Source of the DNA: Otatea glauca
Lineage: Eukaryota; Streptophyta; Magnoliopsida; Poales; Poaceae
NCBI GenBank assembly: GCA_036346275.1
Contig: CM070725.1
Span: forward strand, 45,632,104 to 45,696,103
DNA length: 64,000 nt
Direction: 5' to 3'
The notes beneath the pieces are model-generated. The model made no database searches. It was given only the letters and a program-made list of their open reading frames with translations, and had not been told where the DNA came from. Of the stretch, positions 25,299 through 36,899 are shown piece after piece. Position numbers and translations under genes: made by a program. Every line of letters starts with the position of its first letter. Within the stretch, counting starts at the first letter, position 1.

Positions 25299-25639
25299 TT
25301 GTAATCTTCACTTTTATCTTATATCAGTGATTTATAGGCTATACTCTTTTTTCTTTACCAAGATTTTCTCATGTTGAGTTTTAATTTAGCAAATTTTTTA
25401 ATGAGGCAGCCAAACATTAATAAAGCTCATTATTTAATTCCAATTATTTGTCTCATTTTAGAATTTTATTTCATATATTTAGCTTTTTCCTAATTTACAT
25501 ATATTTTTAAAAAGTTTTTCTACATTCCTTTGAGTTTTTCTAATTATTCTAAAAAATTCAAAAAATTTCTGCATTTTTTTTTCAAACTTCTATGATTTTC
25601 CTATTTTTGTATTTTTTTCAAAAAAAAATTGAATTTTTG

Positions 25640-25822
25640 ACGCCAAACATTGGCCCGCGAGGCCACGTGCCGGCACGGCACGGCACGTGAAGCCACCGGG
25701 CCATGCTCGGGCTAAGGATCTAGCACATGAACCGGTATGGCACGACCAGTTTATTTACCGGGTCTAAATTGGTCGTGTCTAAACAGATCGTGTCATCCAA
25801 TCACCCATTTGGACATCACTGT
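25640..25822. mobile_element. Right terminal region of the RICESLEEPER-like element
   Basis: GC-rich sequence with GGCACGGCACGG words, ending CCCATTTGGACATCACTG. The complement, CAGTGATGTCCAAATGGG, is the usual terminus of this hAT group. The matching left terminus was not found, so the element seems truncated on its left side near 22850. Confidence 0.6.
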
Positions 25823-25825
25823 ACC

Positions 25826-26660
25826 AGGCTACCGGCCATGTTGAGCAGAAGCCCCTCCTTTGTACAGTGTATAGCAGTTCCATTTGATATGCAATTCAGC
25901 GTGTGCGTGACTTCTTAGTCACTGTGTAGTAGTGCCTTAGTATAAATGAAGAGTAATAATGAACATGAAGAACTGTTCGGTAGATCCGTAGATATTGATC
26001 TATCTGTCTACTAATGTAGGAATTTCTTCAGTTCGTAGTATGCTCTCATTGATACCCATCTAGTCAGAAAAGATTGATGTTTTTGTTTTTCAAAGTAAAC
26101 AAGACGTCACCTCGACAGTGGCCACTTCGTTTTATTGTCAAATATTCATAAAATATCATAAAAAGTGAAATATTGTAAAAATATTTTTCGTGATATATTC
26201 ACTGGTATCATTTTTTTTATATCCAAACCATAAGTAATACTCCTACGCTCGAAGCAATATTTTTATCAAAATTAATTCGTTTTGACTGCACGTATTACAG
26301 GGCATGCATCACTCTCACTGAAAACCATTGCCGTAAATTTTACTCCCCAGGTAATTGTCCCCTGAAAGTGAAAACTTTATACCATTCCAAGCAAGGGAAT
26401 CGAAGGAACAGCACCGTACTACACTTTAACACAAATGCATGACAGATAGCACTTAATTGCCTATACTGAACAAGCAGCAACAGAGAACAACAGCTACAGT
26501 ACACACCCATCCCTCTTCATACGAACAACACGGATCGATAGAGCAGTAGCAGCTCTAGCTCATCAGTCATCGCAACTATCAACAGGAGATTCCGACCACA
26601 TTTATTCAAGAGAACTCTCCATCCTCGGAACAAGCGCGCGAGCACAGCATCCTCTAACTC
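25826..26660. other. Intergenic DNA and EPFL9 3' region
   Basis: No gene seen. The minus-strand EPFL9 3' UTR is expected at about 26400-26660. A (possibly transposon-derived) AT-rich block lies at 26130-26280. Confidence 0.4.
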
Positions 26661-26662
26661 AC

Positions 26663-27362
26663 CTAGAGCATATTATGGCAGATGCATTTGTAGTGGTAGG
26701 CGCTGTTCATCGGATCGCTGGCGTCGACGGGGACTTCCCGGGCGCTGCACCGGTGCCGGCAACCGCGGCACTCGTTGTAGGTGCACGTCGGAGCCCTCGA
26801 CCCCACCAGCTGCCTCCTCGCGCTGATCTGCTCCCCTAACGTCCTACTTCCTGCTGGTGCTTCTTGATCTTCCGATCTCGGTAAGCCCTGCAAACATGAA
26901 GAAATGTCGATCTATGTACAGTAGTCAAAACTTCAGTTTAATTAACATAGTCTGAACTTCTTGGTGCATCTTTAATTTAATCGCAATACTAATGGAAGAG
27001 ATGGAAGGAAGACAGATATGTAAATGAATCTAAGATTTTGCAGTTGTAGTCCACTTGCAAATCATGACAAGCATGCAGTATAAAAGTGGAACTACATATT
27101 CAGAGAGTTTGCAAGTGACCATCATCTGCTGCTGTGTCTCCGGGAGGCTCCACGGCGAGAATGGCCGAGCAGCTAAAACGTCACCTTCTGTATGTGTAGT
27201 AGTGGAGTAGAGAGGCAGAACAAGAAATCAGTGAGTTATGAGTTAATCCATCAATAAGAGAAGCCAGCAAGATAGTGTGCTTGGATTACCAATCATAAGC
27301 GTAGCAATGAGGAGGAGATAGCACAACAGCTGCAGCTTATTTCTTCCCTTCTCTGCGGCCAT
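26663..27362 (-). CDS. EPFL9: EPFL9/STOMAGEN-type secreted peptide precursor
   Basis: Predicted secreted cysteine-rich peptide that, in the STOMAGEN family, promotes stomata by competing with EPF1/EPF2 at ERECTA/TMM receptors. Three exons, 27362-27290, 27187-27120 and 26887-26663, give 121 residues. Residues 1-24 form a signal peptide with the hydrophobic core LLCYLLLIATLMI. The middle exon gives a variable propeptide that includes VLAARPFSPWSLPE. The mature domain starts near residue 75 (VGSRAPTCTYNECRGC) and has six cysteines at 82, 87, 90, 94, 115 and 117, the spacing of STOMAGEN, with SAYHYKCICH near the end. Splice sites are GT-AG; the exon 2 donor (ATG|GTCACT) is weak. The protein ends HNML where known STOMAGENs usually end HR, so this may be the second grass EPFL9 paralogue. 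Confidence 0.9.
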
Positions 27363-27442
27363 CTTGCTTTGGGGTGCCCTAGCTAGCTAGAGATCTATGC
27401 GATGGATCACTCGAAGAAGAAGAGAGGCTACTCGCGCCGTAC

Positions 27443-27450
27443 ACATATAT
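27443..27450 (-). promoter_or_regulatory. TATA box of EPFL9
   Basis: Minus-strand TTATATAT lies about 80 bases before the ATG at 27362, giving a leader of about 50 bases. Confidence 0.55.
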
Positions 27451-28711
27451 AATTTGGACCATGCATGGAGGTGTGTATTTGTAGATAGAAGATGATAACA
27501 GCTAGGTAAAAAGGGAAAGGGATCCTGTGCATGAAGTCACAGTCTTCAGCAATTGAATCGTCCGATCGAGACGTCGGGCCGGATTGTCCAGTAATGTTCG
27601 AAACTGTTATCTACAGTAAAAAAAATCAGCATAGTATTCTCGGTCAATACGCTGAATCTCCGTTCGGCGGAGAGAGGGAAGAAAAGTAAAAGCGCCTATG
27701 CATGGTATCGAGTATCGACAGAGAAGGCCAGGAGGCATATAGTGCACGATTTGTACGTTGTAAGGTTCTAGCGACTTCCAGGAATTACGAAACTGCCCAC
27801 CATGCATGTACTCATGAATAGTTCATGTATCCTTGCCTCCTTGGGTGATTTGGCAACTTGTATCGTTTCCCTATCTTTCTTCGTTTATACGGGGAGGATT
27901 AATGGCCATTGGCAATACTACTGATACACTTAGCAGGGTTAATTTTAGAGAAATTTTAAGGTACGCAGAACTGTATATTACCACATCTGGATCCAACAAA
28001 AATTGATCGACTATATGTGTCTTATGTAAATGTACTTATGTACGTAAAAGAGTTTCTGGTTCGAAACAACCCAAAAGCCTAGCAAATTAAAAAGGACGTA
28101 AAAAGAGAATAATAATGTAATTAACTGAAGTCAGCTCGTAATAAATATAAACATCAGGTTATTGATACAACGGTAGGATAAATGAAAATAAAATATCATA
28201 CAACAAAAATCATATACAATTTGTTAAGTACAACAAATAAAATAAAATAAAAATTCAACAAGAGACCTACTCTACAACAATCTTCAGACGACTGCCAATG
28301 TAGACCACCTGCAACCAATAATTATAACAAATTTAATTCAAACAAGATATAGACAAATAATAAACTAGGAGATAAATTAAATTGCCGTCAGACCCGAATA
28401 CGATTAGGGAACGCTCATTGAGATACTAGACCATCTGGGGCCAGTCAACACCTCTCGCTAACCAGGATTTCATCATCTGACAAATATAAACCTACTCGTA
28501 TAGTCGGGTAACCATAGTCATACATGAATAGTGCCAAAATATCTCACACAGTAAAGAGATAACTTAGCATAATTAAAAGGAAGGGAGGAAAGGAACCAGC
28601 CACAGTCAACACCCCACCCTATCTTTCTCCCCAAAGCCACCGCAGCAAGCAAGCCAGGAGCAAAGCCACCGCAATCACAAGCCAAGAGCAAAGCCACCGA
28701 ACCGAGCAAAC
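27451..28711. other. EPFL9 upstream region and intergenic DNA
   Basis: No second gene seen. 28140-28380 is A-rich. 28620-28700 has a short CAAAGCCACCG repeat (28633, 28661, 28691), of unknown meaning. Confidence 0.4.
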
Positions 28712-28950
28712 CAGCACTACTACATAGAAGGCTATTACAGACGGTTCGAAAATGTCATCACAGACAGTTTTTTGAACCGTTTGTAAGCATGTATCAAGGA
28801 TATTACAACACATATCACAGACGGTTTTCCTACCAACTGTGAAAACGAATATCTATGTTTATCACATATAGTTTTTAAATAGAATCATCTGTGATATGAG
28901 TTGATCACGGACGGTTTTTAAATAAAACCGTCTGTGATATGTTTTTTCCC
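28712..28950. mobile_element. CACTA-type transposon end
   Basis: Begins CACTACTACATAG, followed by closely spaced subterminal words: ACAGACGGTT, TCACAGACAGTT, ATCACAGACGGTTTT, and in inverse orientation AAACCGTCTGTGATA (28927). This CACTA terminus with repeated subterminal motifs is typical of En/Spm elements. The opposite terminus (TAGTG) was not found to the right, so it is a truncated element or the rest has decayed. Confidence 0.6.
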
Positions 28951-30965
28951 TAACCCTCTTGGCAGAACTTCCATGATTAGTATTTGTTGTTTGAAATTTT
29001 ATTCTCTTTAGATATTTCTACAACAATATTTACAAGGCACAATTAACTATAAATTTTGCAATTGAATATCAAAACATCTTCGATGCATTGAGACAACAGC
29101 TTGTCTGATGAGGATGATCTTAAAATATGAACATTTGTAGCAATTTTATCCCCTTTCTTATTCTAATGTTGATGGATTCCAAGGTAAAATCCAATTCCAT
29201 CCCGAGTTCATCCTGAAAGTTGCCATGTTCTGATTTATATTCCATTTCATCATCATTCCCGAATAAGAATAGCATAGCCAGTCTACTTTCACTTTGGTCT
29301 TTTGCAGGAACAATACCAAAGTGATGACGGTGTCACCGCCATTATCCTATGATAATTATGCGGGTCGCCACATGGTTTAACTATTAATCAAGTACATTAT
29401 TTGTCACCATAAACGACAACATCCGGTGATTTCGTCGAAATTATATTAATCCATTATATGATAAAAGTATGTGACACATCTTAGAGTTGCTAAGAAAAAA
29501 ACAGTTAGAAATTCTAAACAAATCTCGCCGTTAATACCGTGAACACTAATTATGATTAATAAGCCATAGCCATAGGATGTTATTAGAGTCCCATACAAAT
29601 AAGAGTCCTATCTAAACAAAGAAAGTTATCTCTATTTTTCTATTCGTAGTTCCATCTCTCAGTATGAAGTGGGAATATAAGTCTCGCAGGAGTAAATGAA
29701 AAAGACCCATATTACGAGGGAAAAATTTTCCGAGATGCATAGGTCAGCCTAGGAGGGAAGAAAAAGAAGGAAAATGCTCAAAGGAAATACTACTTCTCCT
29801 CCATCACGCTGCCACAAAAAGAGGGAGAGAGAGAGAGAAATTCGCTCTCGAGTGTCTAAAAATTATCATATTAATTTTTATTATAAGAGTAGACTTTTAT
29901 ATAGAGCTTGGGAGTGGTGAGGTCGGTCCATCACTTGCAATCCAATGGTAGTTGTCATCAACTCAAAATAGGATGAAAGAGTAATAAGCAATGGCTACAT
30001 TTTTTAAACCCTAGCGCAGGTAGTTGTCATTTTTGTTCACCGTCCTTCATTTTGGTGGTGGAAGTACTTTTCCATGACGAAAGTTAGAGATGAAAAGTTA
30101 AGCATCAAAGCCCCACACCCTCAACAGCGAAGCGGCTCCATGAAGTAGCATGGTTGGACAAAGTAAAGCTTTCTTAGATATATTCATGGCGACTGTAGCA
30201 TGGACAAAGTGTTGCAAGACAAGATGACTCAATATTCATTATGGTGAATTAGATCGAAATTTAGTAACTACATACAATCCACGTATTACGTGATTAAAAG
30301 CTCTAATAAAAGAAGAGATAGAAATTCTCATTAAAAAGGAATACATCTAACCATTAATTTAATAGGCCCTAATGAAGGCTGAACTATATCGACCATTAGA
30401 TATTATTAAAAAAAACAAAAGTATTAGAATTACCCACGAAACAGCAAAACATCTTATCGTCGATCTGGTGGCCCTACGAATCGGGAAAAAAAACTCTTAC
30501 GTTCCAAATGGGACTTGACACGTAATTCTACCTGTTCTTAGAATTTGTTCCATCACATTACTGTATGATGCCCATGCTATCATCGATCTCCCGTCAATGC
30601 CCCAATTCACCACCACCACAACAGCCCGAGTACATGCATGCCCATCAACTGCTCTAGGATGTTTGAAATCACAAGCAGATGGACTTTACTCTGTATGAGA
30701 ATGGATCAAGTATTAAATCTTGGATGGAAATTTCTTTTACCTATTTCTCTGGGTGATCTCTCGTTAACAACTTCTTTCCAGCCTCTTTCACTATAAATAA
30801 AATAATAGAATAAAAGTAATAATATTTTAAAGCTCTCTCAAACAAGAGAAAGAAACATCCCAATTTTTATAGATATATAGAATATATTCCCTATAGTAAT
30901 GGATACATGAGTTATTTATTGGATGATACACTTGTATTGCCCGTGTGGATAGAGCTGAGAGGCGA
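28951..30965. other. Intergenic or decayed transposon DNA
   Basis: No supported gene. A short uninterrupted minus-strand reading at 29160-29275 (contains DDEMEYKSEHGNF) has no recognised family and may be leftover CACTA coding sequence. A (GA)n run lies at 29822-29838. Confidence 0.4.
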
Positions 30966-30973
30966 GACACTCG

Positions 30974-32024
30974 TCGGGATGAAAACGGATCGGATAGTTT
31001 CCGACCGATCCGGATATTTTCGGATACGGATTTTATCGGATCGGATATTTGTCGGATAGTATCGGATCGAATACGGATACGGATTTTTTTTGTCGGATAC
31101 GGATACGGATTCGGTAGCTCACTATCCGTTGGATACGGATACGGATTCGGATAATCCGGATATTGATGGATCGGATATCCGGATATACATATGGGCCGGG
31201 CCAAAACTACTCTTCTGGCCCAAAAATGTTTCTTAATTTCAGATTTTTTTTCTAATTTAATTAATCCATAAAGTAAGTTTCAATTATTAAAATTAGCAAA
31301 CCAACTCCAAAAATTACGAATTTTTTTGAGAAAGTTCCAGAAATAATCTACCATTTTAAAAATTATTTTCAAGATTTTATCAGATTTTAAATTTTCTCAA
31401 ATATTCCTATTCTTAATAGGAAAATATTTAAATAAGTAGATAAAAATCATAAAAACTCATAAATACATAATTTATTATTTTTAACATAATTCAACAAAGA
31501 ATATAATTCTTGAATCATTACATATAAGTGTTATATACTTTTTCTAGAGACGTGATATTTAAGTATTATCAAACTTTTAGTGTGTTATGTGTTTGCCTCC
31601 ATTTGTATCTTTGAGTAAAGATTACCTTCATTTTTGTGTTTTGATCTACGTGTATAATGAACTAATTGTATGTGTGTGATAAACTAAGTCTTATATAATT
31701 TTATTTGCGACATAGTATCTACTTATTGTCTAAGTGAATGAAAATGCTTATATTTGTTCAATTTTCAATAACATTTTCATCAAATCAACTAGTTATGTGT
31801 TTTCGTTGACTTTTTATATACAATCTAAGGGGTTATCATGTTCCGATAAAATATTCGAAACCGTATCCGATTCGATTCGTATTCGATCCGTATCTGTATT
31901 CGATATTATCCATATTCGTATTCGTATCTGGACTATCCGTATCTGTATCCGCATCCGAGAAAAAATATGAAAACAAATATGGTAGAGCTATTATCCGTCC
32001 GTATCCGATCCGTTTTCACCCCTA
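30974..32024. mobile_element. Ds-like hAT element, 1,051 bp
   Basis: The left end reads TCGGGATGAAAACGGATCGG; the right end, complemented, reads TAGGGGTGAAAACGGATCGG. Both resemble the maize Ac/Ds terminus TAGGGATGAAA. Flanking octamers are GACACTCG (30966-30973) and GACACTCA (32025-32032), one mismatch apart. Dense GGATACGGAT words fill 31000-31180 and, inverted, 31860-32010, as expected for transposase-binding subterminal repeats. The interior is AT-rich with no reading frame, so it needs a transposase from elsewhere. Confidence 0.88.
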
Positions 32025-32201
32025 GACACTCATGTTCAAGGCAAATGAGGGTCAATCTCCGTCTTTCGTTCTTTATCCATTAACATTTCTTCTCTTTTTA
32101 TCCTACTTCTTTTTCTCTTTTTGGCTCCTGATGAACACGCACAGCTACAGAGAAACATCGATTTGAATAGGAATTACAGGCATATTTATGGGAGCTGTAG
32201 C

Positions 32202-33068
32202 TGTCGGCGTTTCGGGCACCGGTGAGTGAATTTGTAAGTCTAAAGGGTCGCGCGTTCCCTCTCCTTGAATGGTTAGACTCGAGAGTCCAAGATATATACT
32301 GGTTCGGGCCGAATGTCCCTACTCCAGTTCGTGTGGTGGTGATGTATTGCTTTAGGTGCAGATGGCTGCACGGTTTTTACAAGCGGAGGCTTGAGAGCTC
32401 AAGAACGTGTGAGTTAGAACTGCCTATTCATAAAGATCCAGAGAAAGGCGCCCCCTCTCCCAGAGGGTCCTGCCTCCTCTTATATAGCCGGAGGGGGGCA
32501 GATTACATGAAAAGTTGGGAGAGGAGAAGATGAGATGATCTAGGCCATGCTGGGGGCTCTGGCCCTCTGTCTCGGCGACTGGTCAGCCTCCGCTTCATCC
32601 CTCGCTGGGTTGGTGGTCTCTTAGAGCAGAGCAGTTGGCTGTTCCATTGGGAAACAGCGCACCTGCCCTCTGCAAGTCTGTCGGCGCCGCGTTGCCTCGG
32701 GAGGGCGCGCCCTCACCGCGTGCGTGTCGAGCGATTGAGACCGAGCTTGACCCGGCAACCTCCTCGCTACCTCGGGAAGGAGTCACCGCCCCGTCTGATC
32801 ACTTTGAGCCGGCGTGTCCAGAAGGGCACATGGCTAGTGGCGCGGAGGCCCGACACTGCCCTTGGCGGAGATCGCCTTAGCTTGGTCGGCTTCGCGGGCG
32901 TCCGACACGTGGCGGTCGAACGCCTTGTTGGATCGAGGGCGAGCTTGGGCGGCTCGTTAGGTCGGGTCGGCGTCGTTCATGGCCCATGGCCCTTCGTCGA
33001 AGCCGGACTAGGGGCAGCCCGTTTGTCACTTCAGGCCGTTGGGGTACCCATGGTATGAGTATTCGTCA
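32202..33068 (-). mobile_element. Solo LTR of the 34-kb Gypsy family, inverted
   Basis: An 867-base LTR on the minus strand, starting (complemented) TGACGAATACTCATACCATG and ending CGAAACGCCGACA, matching the LTR at 34011 in order and orientation-reversed. It is flanked by the 5-bp duplication GTAGC (32197-32201 and 33069-33073). No internal retroelement sequence adjoins it, so it is a solo LTR left by recombination. Confidence 0.85.
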
Positions 33069-33073
33069 GTAGC

Positions 33074-33331
33074 TTTTCTGAAAATCTACTTTTTAATTTT
33101 TTGGACTAAAAAACAGCTGTAACTTTTTATAAGAGACTATTTGATAAATAATTAATTTCCCTCAGCAATAAGTTACAAAAGCAAGTTCAGCTCAGCTTTC
33201 AACTTTTTAGCGTTTGCTAGTTATATATGGTTTCTGGCTTATACCAAAAACCACTTAAAAGCTAGTTGTTTGGGAGGAGCTTACTAGCTTTCTAAAGCTG
33301 AAATTGGCTTAAAGCCCTCCCAAACAGGGCC
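33074..33331. repeat. Right part of a MITE split by the solo LTR
   Basis: Reads AGCTTTTCTGAAAATCTAC through to GCCCTCCCAAACAGGGCC, the usual ending of a common grass MITE whose complement starts GGCCCTGTTTGGGAGGGC. The left part, GGGAGCTGTAGC (32190-32201), is on the other side of the solo LTR. Confidence 0.55.
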
Positions 33332-33473
33332 TACTATTAATGGGAATGCCTAGGGCTTGGTAAAGAAAAGAGGCGAAGCAGACATCTTTCATTTGAAAAC
33401 TGAATCAAACATCTTGTGTTTTCTAGCTAGATACATGACAGCAACTAATCACTATAATTAACATGACAGTAAG

Positions 33474-33558
33474 GACCTGTTTGGAACACAATTATTTCAT
33501 AAGAAACCATTCAAGTCCCGTAGGAATTGAGAACAAATCCAGAGTTCCAAACGAAACT
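33474..33558. repeat. Small MITE of the TGTTTGGAAC family
   Basis: CCTGTTTGGAACACAATTAT at the left and AGAGTTCCAAACGAAAC at the right, with short inverted termini. Repeated with the flank at about 46134-46218. Confidence 0.5.
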
Positions 33559-33620
33559 TAACGTTATATGTAAATTTCTATAAAATCTTATTGTCAAACA
33601 CTTCAGCCAAACTATAACGT

Positions 33621-33653
33621 GACGCCCGCGTAGGGCACGGGTCACTATGCTAG
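33621..33653 (+). mobile_element. Helitron-like 3' terminus
   Basis: ACGCCCGCGTAGGGCACGGGT could fold as a short GC hairpin and is followed by CACTATG and CTAG, then T. Plant Helitrons end in a GC-rich hairpin 8-12 bases before CTRR and insert into A|T. The 5' end was not located. Confidence 0.45.
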
Positions 33654-34010
33654 TTTGGTAGATGGTAAGATCAATACATAAAAAGGATTTACATGACTAC
33701 ATGATAAATATCCCAACCGGTATGATAAATAACAAATCTTTGGCTGATGACTAGAGTTCAATTTTCATTAACCATGAGTTTAACGAGTTATTTGTGTGAA
33801 TTAACACTTCCAATGATTAGCGCATCTTAAAAAAACATTACCAGGCTGTGGTAGCATCTAGAGATGTACGCATTAACAGTTCACAGTGATCATACAATCA
33901 GAAACAGGGGTGGCAATTTTACCCATGGGTTTGGATACCCACGGGTACCCGACCCAAAAAGGGCGAACACAGGTAGCACTTCGGACCCATGGGTTTTCGG
34001 GTTTGGGTAC

Positions 34011-34882
34011 TGACGAATACTTATAACAGGCCGTACCCCAATGGCCCAAAGCGACGAGCCGGCGGCCTCAAGCACAGCTCAAGCCCAACAGACCGCTCCT
34101 AGCCCATTACCGACCAAGCAGAGCTCCCGACCCCCGCAGCAGGTCGGGATCCCATCGGCTCCGACCAAGCAGAGCTCCCGACCCCCGCAGCAGGTCGGGA
34201 TCCCCCGACTTCGATCGTGCTAAGACAACCCCTGCCAAGGGCCGCGTGTCAAAACTTCCACCAGCTAACAGCCACGTACCCCACGAACGGGGTCAATCGA
34301 AGCGACTATACAAGGGCAGGTGGTTCCTTCCCAAGAAGGTTTAATGACTGACCGAAGTCATGCTCCCAGTCCCATCAGCCGGTCACGTACAGAACGAAGA
34401 CGCGCCCTCTCCCGAGGCAAACACCCGCGCCAGGCGCAACAACGTCAAACACTCGAGAGGTTCGCAGAGGCGATACGCCCATTCCCGAAAATACCTAACC
34501 GCTCGACCACCTAAGCTACCGACCCGGCATGGGCAAGGCGGGCGATGATCGGTCAGCGAGCGAAGGACCAAAGCCACTAGTATAGGTCGTCTCGTCCTCC
34601 CAATTCTCGATGTAACTGCCCCTTCCTTTACGTATAAAAGGGCGAGGAACCCCGTAGGCAAGGGAGGAGGAGCAAAACAAAGAAAGAGCTAGGCTATTGG
34701 CATTCTCACTTGTAAAACATTGTGCGATCATACTGTACCAAGAGTAATACAACACCACCACACGAATGGAGTAGGGACTTTCGGCCGAACGGTATACATC
34801 TTGGACTTCGAGTCTAACCATTCGAGAGTGGAACGCGACCCCTTCGACTTACAAATTTACTTGCGGTGCTCGAAACCCGGCG
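34011..34882 (+). repeat. 5' LTR of element 1
   Basis: 872 bases, TGACGAATAC to CCGGCG just before the primer-binding site. It contains a duplicated 46-base module (GAGCTCCCGACCCCCGCAGC at 34131 and 34172) and a TATAAAAG box at 34633-34640, followed by a likely R region. The 3' copy differs from it mainly by short indels. Confidence 0.85.
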
Positions 34883-34946
34883 GTTGGCGCGCCCGGTAGG
34901 GGTCTTGCGCGTCTTCATCACCATCTCCGATTCCGCTCGCCTCCGA

Positions 34947-36840
34947 TGGCATCTTTCATCCGCGGCAGCACGACCACGCGGAGAGCGGATCCGCCGGCTC
35001 CCTCAACTTTGCCGTCACCACGGCGGGAGGGCTTACGCTCATCCCGCCGCCACCGGAGGCCCGGCGCCCGTGGCCCGGCGCCATCTCCGGCTAACCGCCA
35101 AGCTCGGCTTGAGCACCCTGCGAGTCCCAAAGCCGGGCCGGAGCGCTCTCGTCGCGTCGGCAAAAGCTCTCGTGGGCGGGCGGTGACCGTGTCACCCTGC
35201 GAGCTCACAACTTGTGGCGATGGTGGCTACATGCGGCCTCCATCCTGGCTTCTGGAAGACTCTTCCGACCACGACTCCAGCTCCGACACGGGTACCACGC
35301 CGTGGCGGCACTCTTCGCGAGTGCAACATGGCGGCGCGGCGATTTGATCATAACCCCACGGTTCTGAGGCCCCATCCGGCGCACTAAGGCGCGGGAGGAG
35401 GAACACCAGTGCAGCGTCTTGAACACGCTCAAGCTCGCGCGCGCCGAACTCCAATGCATGACGGCGAAGAGCTGGATAAGCGCGGTGAGCTCGACCAGCT
35501 CCGTGCTAGCTGGGCGAGATGAGCCCGAGGCCCGGCAGTGCCGGCGGCAGCGGCGCTGGCGCGCGGCAGTGTGTACCACAAGCGGGCGAAAGAATCCAAC
35601 GCCCTCGGTTCTTCCCCATGCAAGCGAGCGTGGCTGCGGTGCGATCTTGCCGAGGCCTCCGGGCCGGTGATCCGGAGGCCAAAGCCACGTACCACAACCT
35701 CGGGGCCGATGGGCGTGTGGCCGTGCAACATGCGAGCCTCCGGCTCCTACCGCTCTGGCGCCACCTCGTCACCGGGCCGTCTGCCATGCGGCCGGTGGGT
35801 TCGGCCAAGACGGCGCCACACCACGAACTACCCGAGGCCTCGCGCCCGATGCGCGGCGCCTCGGCGGCGCCTCGACGTTCGCGCCGCCCTCGGCGCGCGA
35901 GAAAGCGGCGGAGGCGCCGCCACTCACGTGTTGTGGGCGGCGGGCGCCACCGCGCAGCCTCAAGCCCCGATGGTCCCGGACCACGGGCTTTACGCGAGGA
36001 TCCGCCAGTGATTTCCTGCCGAGTTCGGCGCCGACCAACATCGCCAAGTACACGGGCCACGAACCCGGGGTTTGGCTCGAAGACTACCGGCTCGCATGCG
36101 GGACGGGGAGCAACGGATGACCTCTTCATCATCAATACCTTCCCATCTACCTCGCGGACTCGGCCGAGCTTGGCTCAGTACCGCCGCCGAACCATCGAAA
36201 CTAGGTGACTGAAGAATCTCTTCGTCGGCAACTTCGAGGCACCTACAAGCGCCACAGTAACTCCTGGAACTGAAGGGCTACAAGCGGCGGCCGGGAAACT
36301 CTCGGGACTACATCCGCGATTTTCCGCCAATGCAACGAGCTCCCGACATCTCCGGCGCCGATGTCGTGGGAGCATTCATCTGGCACCTCTGCAAGGCCAC
36401 GGTGCACAAGTGGGTATCTCAAGCCCAGACCACCAAGGAGCTCCTCGACGCCGCCACCAACCACGCCCGGAGAGGCGTGGGGCTATCTTCGAGGAAGGAA
36501 GGGCCGGCGTCGAATCGGATCCCTTCCGACCGCTCCGACAAGCGAGGCGGCATGGAAAAGCAGATCCGCGAACCTCAAGTGGTCGCCACGATCGGCCGCC
36601 GCCAAGCGGCGGCGCGACCGGCCGTCGCACCCGACCACTTTGAGAAATTGATTGGCGGCCGTGCGAACCACGGGTTCCACGTCAACACAAGTATCGGGGC
36701 TGCGAAGTCACGAGGCGCTTCCTCTCCAGCGCCCATAACGCCAGCGGGCAAAGGAAAAAGCGACCCACGGCCCCACGGGCGCGGAGAAAAAGCGGACGGC
36801 GAGTTCCCGAACTCGGCGGCCGCCTCATGATCTTTGGCGG
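34947..36840 (+). pseudogene. Gag of element 1, frameshifted
   Basis: Gag pieces appear in alternating frames. The N-terminal part begins MASFIRGS at 34946. A capsid-type stretch around 36200-36480 (RGTYKRHSNSWNL, then DYIRDFSANAT and TTKELLDAATNHA) corresponds to the retrotransposon gag domain, which in element 2 reads QGTYERPGTPWDLYQ. 36600-36700 covers the nucleocapsid-side region. No frame stays open for the full length, so no Gag can be made from this copy as written. Confidence 0.7.
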
Positions 36841-36899
36841 GCGGCGTGTTCTGTTGACAAGCGCCGGCTTAAACTTCGCCTCTGCGAGGTCCACACCGT

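Larger units (their letters stand above)
33414..34010. repeat. Left-flank segment, copy 1 (repeated at 46074)
   Basis: Almost the same sequence occurs at 46074-46655. Between 33421 and 33890 the copies differ by about two substitutions and several 1-4-base indels. The segment includes a MITE, a Helitron-like 3' end and the left 106 bases of the hAT element. Both copies are followed directly by an LTR. Confidence 0.9.

Noticed and set aside
27197..27204. TAGTAGTG as a possible partner end for the CACTA terminus at 28712
   Set aside because: It lies to the left, so the CACTA end would point away from it, and it sits in an EPFL9 intron.
28020..28070. tRNA-like word GGTTCGAAAC
   Set aside because: No cloverleaf or A-box at the right distance.
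30827..31204. Frame with IRIR/YPYP repeats near 31 kb
   Set aside because: Translation of the GGATACGGAT subterminal repeats of the Ds-like element.
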